Positions 55,531 through 64,000 of a DNA stretch of 64,000 nucleotides are shown in pieces (the first letter of the stretch is position 1; each line of letters opens with the position of its first letter). Position numbers and translations under genes: made by a program. The stretch is from the NCBI GenBank assembly GCA_033807695.1, contig CM066311.1:992001-1056000 (forward strand). Direction: 5' to 3'. The notes under the pieces were generated by a model. The model searched no databases, had not been told where the DNA came from, and saw only the letters and a list, made by a program, of their open reading frames with translations. This DNA is from Daedaleopsis sinensis. Lineage: Eukaryota; Basidiomycota; Agaricomycetes; Polyporales; Polyporaceae.

Positions 55531-58328
55531 ATGCTCGACGTCTCTACGGCGAACCACCTCTACGCGCAGCTCCGCGAGAACACAGTCTCGCTGTGCGTGC
55601 TGCTGTCAGTCCTCACGCTAGCAGTCGTCCTCCGCGAGACAATTTGGGTGTACTGGAAGTTCGTCTACGCCTGCTTCCTCAAGCCGGTCAACCACGGCAA
55701 CACGGCCGATGTCCAGGCACTCACAGGCCAGCAGCGGGCCCTCGAGGGCTTCTACCGCACCCAGGCGAGCATCTATGACGCGACGAGGGGGACGCTTCTC
55801 CGCGGGAGAGAAGACATGCTCCAGCTCGCGGCTGCACAGCTGAGACATCGGTATCAGGGCTCGAGCACAAAGCCCATCTGGGTCGATGTGAGTGATTTCG
55901 ATTCAAACAGCAGGATTGAGAGCTAACGCAACATGCCGCAGGTTGGGGGCGGTACAGGGTACAACATCGAGAAGATGAACTCGTACGTGTCGATCCCCGA
56001 GTTTTTTTCTGCGGTCTACCTGGTGGACCTCAGCCCCTCACTATGCGATGTTGCGCGCGAGCGGTTTGCGAGGCTGGGCTGGAAGAACGTCCACATCATC
56101 TGCGAGGACGCCCGCACCTTCAGACTCGACCCGTCCTCTGACGTGGAGAGCGTCGGGGGGCTGGCGAGCGGCGACGAGAAGCACCTTATCAAGGCCGACT
56201 TCATCAGCATGTCGTACTCGTTGAGCATGATCCCAGAGTACGTCTTTCGCATATCAACCTTCATTATCTGGTACTAACATGAGACGCATAAAGTTTCTAT
56301 TCAGTCATCGACTCCCTCACAGACCTCTTGGCGCCTCTAGGGCTGATTACCTGCGTCGATTTCTATGTGCAGTCGTCGTCGAGCTACTCGCTACGCAACT
56401 TCACTGGAGGCCACCACTCCCGTCACGTCAACCGATTCTCCCGCGTCTTCTGGCGCTCATGGTTCAAGCTTGACCATGTCCACCTGCACGAGAGTAGGCG
56501 TGACTATCTCGAGTACCGGTTCGGCACAATCCTCAACGTCAATGACCGCAACTATCTTCTTGGCGGGATCCCCTACTACGTCTGGATCGGATGTCACCGG
56601 ACCGCAACCTGCGGAGCAGCCGGTGCGCTCGTCCGAGAGACGGCAGAGCACATCGACGCTCTCGCAACAGAAAGCCCGTACCTCTCCCCCATACACTATG
56701 CTGAGAAAAAGGCCGAGGCTGAAGACGCTGCAGCCCTCGAGACCCGCCTCCAGCTCCGGTCTAAGGGCTTTGAGGCCGCTATCCTCAACCTCGCCACCAA
56801 CGTCCCCCTTCCCTCGTTCTTCTACCAAAACCAGCGCTGGCGCTTGTATTACGACGAGTCCCTTCAGAAGCACACGCAATTCAACAACGAGTACATCTAC
56901 GCGTTCACCTGGGAGGACCCGGCCGTCGACCAGGACCTACTCCACATCGGCAAGGACGACGTCGTCTTCGCTATCACTTCCGCAGGCGACAACGTCCTCT
57001 CCTACGCTCTCAAACGCCCGCGCAGCATCCACGCTGTCGATCTCAACCCCACCCAGAACCACCTCCTCGAGCTCAAGGTCGCCGCCTTCCGTGCGCTCCC
57101 GTCCGAAGACACCTGGAGGCTTTTCGGCGAGGGCCGCCACCCTGCCTTCCGCGAGCTCCTGCTCACCAAGCTCTCGCCCTACCTCTCCTCGCGCGCGTTC
57201 CAGTACTGGCTCGACAGCACCGCGACCTTCACCGCGCGCGGCGGCCTGTATGAGACGGGCGGGAGCCGGATCGCCGTCAAGCTTTCGAAGTGGCTCTTCC
57301 GCCTGCTCGGGCTCTCCGGCGCGGTGCGCCAGATGTGTGGGGCGCGGACGCTGCGCGAGCAGCGCGCGGTCTGGCGCACGCGCCTCCGGCCGGTCGTGCT
57401 CAGCAAGTTCCTCAGCTACCTCGTCGTCGCGAACGAGCGGTTCCTGTGGCGCGCGCTCGGCGTGCCGACGAACCAGCGCGACATGATCATCGACGACGGG
57501 ATCGCGGCGGCGGTCGCCGCGGGCGGCACGTTCTCGGCCAAGGAGGCGATGTGGCAGTATGTGGTCAACACGTTCGACCCCGTCGTGGAGAACACGCTGC
57601 TCAGGGACAGCAACTACTTTTACCGGCTCTGTCTGACCGGGCGGTACTCGGAGGAGTGAGTTGTCCTTCTGTCGGGTGTGCTGTGCTGAGATGTTTGTGC
57701 GTGACAGGTGCCGCCCGGCGTACTTGACCGAGGAGGCGCACAAGATCCTGTCGCAGCCCGGGGCTTTCGACGGCCTGCGCATCCACACGGACGAGTTTGT
57801 GGAGGTGCTGGCTCGTATCAAGCCCGAGACCGTCACTGTCGCGGTGGTACGTCGTGGACGTTCTCCGTGCATACGTGCCTCTCACAACATGTGCATAGAT
57901 CATGGACCACATGGACTGGTTTGACCCGGAGGGTATTCAGGCGTCTGAGGTGAGGACTGCGTATCGCTCTCGAGATGGCACGCCGTGCTAACGCGTCGAC
58001 GAGTAGGAGATTCGAGCCATCAGCAAGGCGATGAAGATCGGCGGACGCGTTCTTCTTCGGAGCGCGGGCTTGAAGCCGTGGTATATCGCGAAGTTCTCGG
58101 CCCAGGGCTTCAAGTGCGAGCGCGTCGCGGCGCGCACCGCGGGGAAGTGCATTGACAGGTACGTCGTGCCCTGCCATAGCTGGCGGTCGCTGACACGGGC
58201 TATGCAGAGTGAACATGTACGCGTCCACCTGGCTCTGCACCAAGGTCACCGCGGACCCGACGGCGGCGATCGCCCCAAGTGACAACTCTGAAACTGGTAT
58301 TTGGGACATCGTTGCTCTGGAGCTGTGA
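55531..58328 (+). CDS. BTA1: Betaine lipid (DGTS) synthase, BTA1-type
   Basis: Seven exons: 55531-55887, 55942-56237, 56294-57655, 57708-57846, 57899-57949, 58007-58158 and 58208-58328 (2478 nt, 825 aa). Residues about 20-45 (VSLCVLLSVLTLAVVLRETI) form a membrane anchor. The first catalytic half is a SAM methyltransferase (BtaB-like): VDVGGGTGYN at 118-127, VYLVDLSPSLCDVARERF, ADFISMSYSLSMIPDFYSVI. The second half is BtaA/DUF3419-like: FAITSAGDNVLSYALKRPRS, IHAVDLNPTQNHLLELKVAA, FTARGGLYETGG and a C-terminal IMDHMDWFDPEG segment. The enzyme makes diacylglyceryl-N,N,N-trimethylhomoserine from diacylglycerol and SAM, in the ER. DGTS replaces phospholipids under phosphate limitation in fungi that have it. 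Confidence 0.9.
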
Positions 58329-58870
58329 GTGGTATTAAATAGAAGATGCGAAGTTAGATCATGATCGCCGTGTACGAGACGATAGACTCAATCCCATGCT
58401 AGATCTATGTAGAGTACGGTCGATATACCCTCATCGGCTGTGGCAGGGCCTCATGCATGTACTTATCACTCACAACTACACACTACATTCTGGAATGACT
58501 TCATTTCTGATGATTCATTCTGGTTCCTTCAGCTGAAGTAGATCGCAAGACGATGTCGGTCTGACGGAGGCGACATGATACTTGAGGATGTTTTCCTCCG
58601 TCGTCCTTTCTCAGCTCGTGTTCTCCCGACTCGGTTGAAGCTATAGGTCAGATGGGTGGGTGTATGAGAGAATAACTCGAGTCTAGCTTATGCATTCGCG
58701 GACGAACAAAATAGAACTTGGTGGTCGGTTGAAAGTAACTTTCACGAGCTATTGAGTGGCGCTCGCAAATCGCATCTCATCGTTGAACAGATCAGTGTAC
58801 TAGTAGGCATGTAGAAGACAGTAGAAACACTATTTCTCGAGACCATTGACGGTGACCATCTGCGTCGCTA
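58329..58870. other. Convergent intergenic region
   Basis: 3' flanks of the BTA1-type gene (+) and P450-4 (-). No gene seen. Confidence 0.5.
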
Positions 58871-61326
58871 TCAATGGGTAGAGATGGTCGGCTCGTAGAG
58901 CCCAACCTTCAAGGGCATCTCGGGCTTCTTTGACTGACCGACAGTAGGAAAACGGACTCCGGACCAGTTCCAGAATACAGGCTTCTCCGACGGGGCAAAC
59001 GTGAACCTAGAAAGGAGAAAAGACAGCACAACTTCTGGAACACCACAAACATCCGGTAAGGCATTGTGGGTGACCGTGACTTGCGCAAGTGGTACTCACT
59101 CATCTCGTGCTGGGAGAACTTGAATCCTCTGCAGGGCAATGTCGATACCGATATTCCACCACCACCATGTAGCAGCAAACTTACATGCATGCTCTCCCGC
59201 CTCCGAGAAAGGTCATACTGTGGTATATGTTTAGCAAGTAGCAAGGACGACAGCCAGAGAACGTTTCATATTTCATATATTGGCTTGGTACTCACAGATT
59301 GGAGTAAATACCAGGGATCTTTGCCTCGGTAACACTCGTAGGAAGGGGCGACAGCCATCGCTCGGGCTTCCACTGGAGTGCGTCTTCGCCCCAAATAGCC
59401 TTGTTAGTGTTCGAGGACATGATGCCGACAACCACCGTAGTGTCCTTAGGCACCGGGATCTCATGGATCATAGTGCCATCGACGCCGCGTATGGGCTGGC
59501 CGAGCGGAAGCACGATGTCCTGTCTAGTCCTGTCCGAATGGAGGTTCGCTCGCTTTTCAGTAAAATTTCGTGTTATAGCAGACGTGAACCCACTCTTTGA
59601 AGATCATGCCAATGGCCGGGTGACTGCAGTCATTGGGCGGTATACGAATAGCGGAATCAGGGTCGGTGTGGTAGTACGATTGTGTTATAGTACTCACAGT
59701 CTCAGCGTCTCGCGACACACGGCGTCGAGATAAGGGAGTGCAAAGAGGGCGTCGTAGTCTAAATCTTCACCTTTGGACGCGTCTAGGATCTCTTGACGCA
59801 ATTTCTCCTGGATGTGAGGATGTTTGGAGAGCATATCGAGTGTTACTGCGAGGGCGCTCGAGGTAGTATCCATACCGGCCAGTATGAACGTCCTGAACAG
59901 TCGGGAGTGAGACGAACTAAGCAAATCCCTGGCGAGTGATTCGAGCAACTCACGACATCTGTCCAATGAGCTCTTCATCTGGAAGTTTATCTTCGTCTGC
60001 TGCAGCCATGTTTGCCTTTACTACACAGCCGCATGTAAGATGGACGTAGGAGAGCATTGAATGGAAAGCGCACGCAGGATGCTCATGAGATCCTTGCCTT
60101 CTCCAACCTGCCGAGTAACCCCCTCGTCACCCGCCTCGAGCGCACGTTTCTTCTCTCGAAAGATTTGCACAGACCGCCGATGCATGGTGTCCACGATCCG
60201 CTTCATCTTCTGCACACCAGCATGAGGTACCATTTCGACGACCCAACTCTTGAATGCAGCGCTGCCGTACTCGGGGAGGTATGGGAGAATGCGGCGGAGG
60301 AACCCGGTCTCGAGCATCGCCGGCCTAGCTCACAAAGAGCGAGTGAGACATATATCATTCTGCAAACATACCCGAAGGAAACACGTACTGGAACTCTTTG
60401 ACTGCAAGTGCGAACGCATCTGGAGTGTCCTGCACCAGCGGATCGAAGGAATAGCCAAGTCCCGCCTGGCCGATTAGTTCCAGCGCCGTTCGGCCCATCC
60501 ACGAGAGCATGTCGATCTCTACCGGCCCCTCTGTCCCGTTCAGCTGTTGCTCGATCGCCGTTTGTAGCTGTAGCACATAGGACTGTATGAGTACCACTCT
60601 GAGGAGTGACCGAGATTGGAGTACCTTGCGTACGACGCTGTTGAAGATAGAGTTCATGCGTCGCATATGAGCGGTTGAGAAGACGGGATTGAGCATCTTG
60701 CGCTGTTTACGATGATGGCCGCCTGTCGGTCCGTAGAGCGATTAACATAGAGAGCTAGCAATACGACAGATGGAGAAGCTCACCTAGTGTTCCAAGCAGT
60801 CCTGGACCAAGGTATAGACGGAAGGACCTTGACAGGTCTACGTCAAGTCGACCGAATCTGACCCAAATACGACATACTTGATGAACCAAGCGGTCTCTTC
60901 ATAGATGTACTGATCCTTCACCACGACGTTGTGCAGCGCGGTTGGGTCGAATATGTATAGCATGCGGTGCTGAACAGTGAATACCCACAGCGAGTCCGGT
61001 CAATCAGGTTGTGGGGGTACCCTAAGAAGACGTACGCCGAGCGGGCCGTGGAGCTTCACAACTCCATTGTATGAGCTGGTGAGACCGTGGACGAATTCCC
61101 AGCCGTTTTTGTCCAAAAGCTGACCGAGGTTTCCTTCAGGCAGTGACTAGTATGAGAGACGGAGCTCAGTGCGGCAACGACAAGTCTACTCACCGTAAAG
61201 GAACGATCCAGTTGGAGGGCCAGGAACATTATCCAGCGGCGACTTCACGATGATCTGCCTAAAATATTTCCATAAAATCCAGGAGAGGGAGGAGACGGCG
61301 ATTCCTTGAAGCAGTAGCTCGAGCAT
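58871..61326 (-). CDS. Cytochrome P450 monooxygenase, copy 4
   Basis: Fourteen exons on the minus strand can be spliced in phase from ATG 61326 (first exon 61326-61194) to TGA 58871, giving about 548 aa. Exon lengths are the same as in copies 1 and 3 except the first, seventh and last. Anchor MLELLLQGIAVSSLSWILW, hinge NVPGPP, LGPGLLGTLGGHHRKQRKML, I-helix LAGMDTTS, ExxR ETLR, KPERW and heme loop FLGGGRACIG are intact. After the heme loop it reads FKFSQHEM where the other copies have FKFSQLEM. The ending FWNWSGVRFPTVGQSKKPEM is distinct. Class II microsomal P450; substrate unknown. Confidence 0.88.
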
Positions 61327-61674
61327 GTTGAGAACGAAAGAGGGCAGGTGTACTTCCTTGACCTATATCAAACAACATGGCCAGATTTTATATCATAGGA
61401 GATGCCACCGTCTTACTAGTCGTGTTTGACACAGAGTACCGCTGGGCACGGGCTGTACCCATGCATGCGTATAAGGTGCGCAGAACCGTCGATGCAAATT
61501 CTTCATGAGAACGATTTGGAATAGGCAGAAGTCACTGTGACTAAGGCGAAAGATACGTCCGCCGTTCGCGTCACTAGTGTGTTCCTGGAGGTTGCTTTCG
61601 AGGATAACGGTTAGTGCACGAGACCTTGTGCGGGTGCATACGTAGCGAACCTAGAAGCATACAGTGACAGAAGC
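61327..61674. other. Spacer between P450-4 and P450-5
   Basis: Head-to-tail spacer on the minus strand: promoter of copy 4 and terminator of copy 5. No gene seen. Confidence 0.5.
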
Positions 61675-64000
61675 CTACTGCGGGTCAACGCGCTTATACA
61701 AGCCAACCCTCATCGGGAGCGACGGCCGCGTCTCATTGCCGACGGTTGGAAACCGTATAGCAGAGAGGTTCCAGACCACTTGCTTGTCCGATGGCGAGAA
61801 CGAGAACTTGGCTAGTAGTTTGCAAAGAATGACTTCTGTTCGGAGAGCTTAGTGAAGCATGTGGGGACAATAACCGTAGACTCACTCATCTCGAGCTGAG
61901 AGAACTTGAATCCGCTGAATGGTTCATTAGGTGCCAGATATCCAAGAATAGAGAGCAAAGTCATGACTTACATGCACGACCGACCGCCTCCAAGGAACGT
62001 CATGCTTAATGGAGATAGCAAGGTCAGTCACACGGCTCTCCTCTCAATGGGAAGAGAGCAGCCGTACAGATTGGAGTATATCCCAGGAATCTTCGCTGCC
62101 GTCACACTGTCAGGCAGTGGAGACAGCCACCGCTCAGGCTTCCATTCCATGGCATCCTCACCCCAGATCGCCTTGTTGCAGTTGGAGGCGAGAAGCCCGA
62201 CGACGACAGTGGTGTCCTTCGGGATTGGTATCTCTTTAATCATCGAGCCGTCGATCCCCTTAATCGACTGGGAGAGCGGAAGGACAACGTCGGCCCGCGT
62301 CCTAAATGAGAAATGATAAGTACAAAGGCGCTTCGGTAGAGACGAGCGCACAGTACTTACTCCCTGAACACGTTCGCAATGGGTGCATGACTTCGCCCAA
62401 GTGCGCGTGCAGTCAGATCACGCGGAGGATGCCAGGATACATCACGATGGAGCGTACTCACAGACGAAGTGTCTCCCTACAGACTGCATCCAAGTATGGA
62501 AGAGATATGAGCTCGTCGTAGTCGAGGTCTTGACCTTTCGAGGCTTCTAGGATCTCTCTCCGGAGCCTCTCTTGCACCTCGGGGTTTTCAGTAAGGAGCT
62601 GGAGCGTGACAGCAATTGCGTTGGATGTCGTGTCCATTGCGGCCAGAATAAACGTTCTTCATCGCATACGCTATCGCGTTACCGCTGAGTCCAAACGGGG
62701 CAAAGGTACTTACGACATCTGACCAATTAGCTCCTCTTCGGGAAGTTTGTCTTCTTGAGATGCACCCATGTTTTCTCGCACTAGAACTCACGTTAGCGAA
62801 TGTATTCTGAGACGCACACACGCACTTACGCAATATACTCATGATGTCCTTGCCCTCCCCAATTTGCCTTATGACCGCCTCATCGCCCTGCTCCAGAGCA
62901 CGCTTTTTGTCCTCGTATATCTCGGTAGAACGGGCATGCATGATGCTAGCGATACTCTTCACCTGATGTATGCCTTCGTGAGGTATAATATCCAGAACCT
63001 TTCCTCGGAACCATGGGCTGCCGACGTCGGGGATGTAGGGAAGAAGGCGGCGCAGGAGGGAGGTCTTCGCCTGGCCGGATCTTGCCGTGTGGTTCATGAG
63101 GTTTATGTTAAGCGAAAGATGATAGTTTGTGAGAGGTAATCTTAGTGAGTTTAGTCACGGAGGAACAGTCGTGAGATTGAGACGTACTGGAAGGCTTTGA
63201 TTGCAGTGCCAAAAGCGTCTGGAGCGTCTGAAGTGAGCGGATCGAACGAATATCCCAGCCCAGCTTGACCAATCAGTTCAAGAGCAGCGCGACCCATCCA
63301 GACAATTATGTCGAGCTCGACCGCATCCACATTTTTGTTCACTTGAGATTCGATAGCTGTTGTCAACTACGGAGGACCAAGGAATGAGCGCGAGCGACGA
63401 CCAGCAGGTAGGAAGGAGATTACCCGGTTCCCGACTTCATTGAATATCGGAATGATCCGTCGCATATGAGCGATCGAAAATACCGGGTTCAGCATTTTGC
63501 GCTGCTTTCGGTGACGCTCTCCTACAGTGATCATTGGTAACGCGCAGCAACAGATGCTTCAGGAACCATCTGACCTAGCGTCGCAAGAAGACCTGGTCCA
63601 AGTTCTAATAACATGCTCCTAAACACACGTGTATCTCAGCGTAGGCAGCTTCTTTCGGCACAATGCCAGTGTAAGCACGTACTTGATAAACCACGCAGTT
63701 TCTTCGAATATATGCTGGTCCTTGACGATTATGTTGTGGATCGCTGTGGGGTCAAACACAAACAATATCCTATGCTGGTACAGAATGAAATTCATTACGC
63801 CAAAGAAAGAGTCGTATCATACCCCAAGGGGTCCAGTTAGCTTCGCAACTCCCGGATATGTTTCGATGAGATACCGGAGAAAGGTCCATCCATCCCTGTT
63901 CAGGAATTGTGGGATATTCCCTGGAATACCTGTAAGTATGCAGACGGGCATAATCTAGTGCCGCAGAGCTGACATACCGTACAGGAATGAAGGGGATGCA
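61675..64000 (-). CDS. Cytochrome P450 monooxygenase, copy 5 (5' end outside window)
   Basis: Exons 2-14 are complete, and 23 nt of exon 1 (SPSFLY just before the first intron) are present at 64000-63978; the anchor and start lie beyond the right edge. The reading frame is open throughout. Motifs: HRILFVFDPTAIHNIIVKDQ, LGPGLLATLGERHRKQRKML, I-helix LAAMDTTS, ExxR ETLR, KPERW, heme loop FLGGGRSCIG, and the last exon ending VGLYKRVDPQ. Exon lengths follow the common plan (98, 92, 44 and so on). Exon 7 starts QSGQAKTSLL, where the other copies have Pro-rich or Met-Leu-Glu starts. Substrate unknown. Confidence 0.88.

Noticed and set aside
56937..57872. 311-codon minus-strand open frame
   Set aside because: It is antisense to the betaine lipid synthase exon 3; the real gene is certain on the plus strand.
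1..64000. CRISPR arrays, rRNA genes, reverse transcriptase or transposase genes, telomere repeats
   Set aside because: None seen; the only mobile-element signal is the short MITE-like sequence in the KGD2 intron.

Overview
The window is nuclear DNA of a filamentous basidiomycete, most likely an Agaricomycete of the polypore type. The evidence is very dense phase-variable introns of about 48-80 nt with GTRNGT donors and CTRAC-like branch points, GC-biased third codon positions, multi-copy 14-exon cytochrome P450 genes, F-box/LRR genes and a secreted DUF3237-like pair. Every multi-exon model was spliced by hand from the sequence and checked for phase. Family names come from recognised motifs, since no database search was possible.

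Layout. 0-5 kb: a coiled-coil protein (-), a single-pass membrane protein (+) and an HNH-like protein (-) with a GC-AG intron. 6-13 kb: an LRR protein without an F-box (+), a glutathione S-transferase with two candidate starts (-), a solo decayed P450 exon, and a true F-box protein (-). 13-16 kb: a tandem pair of secreted DUF3237-like proteins with identical exon lengths. 16-28 kb is a housekeeping block: ketol-acid reductoisomerase ILV5 (-) diverging from phosphopantothenate-cysteine ligase CAB2 (+), a GRIP-domain golgin (-), a large multi-exon membrane protein with a Gid7/WDR26-like WD40 tail (+), and homoserine dehydrogenase HOM6 (+).

29-37 kb: a plus-strand P450 array of two intact genes around a decayed, mosaic third copy. 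37-50 kb is gene-poor and rich in simple repeats; one proline-rich, PNRC-like gene sits in it (-). 50-53 kb: KGD2, the E2 subunit of 2-oxoglutarate dehydrogenase (-), carrying a MITE-like element in a 710-nt intron. 55-58 kb: a BTA1-type betaine lipid synthase (+). 59-64 kb: a second P450 array on the minus strand, one intact gene and one running off the right edge.

The genes do not form one obvious pathway. ILV5 and HOM6 are branched-chain and aspartate-family amino-acid enzymes, and both have TGACTC (Gcn4/Cpc1-type) sites within 80 nt of their starts. CAB2 (CoA synthesis) and KGD2 (TCA cycle) are core metabolism. The P450s are clearly paralogous: twelve of fourteen exons keep the same length or differ by one codon. 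The most notable oddities are the mosaic P450 pseudogene, the solo P450 exon 20 kb from the arrays, the MITE-like element in KGD2, a decayed antisense coding fragment inside a 445-nt intron, and an unresolved frame conflict at the 5' end of the WD40 gene. I did not find a clearly new defence, mobile or biosynthetic system.
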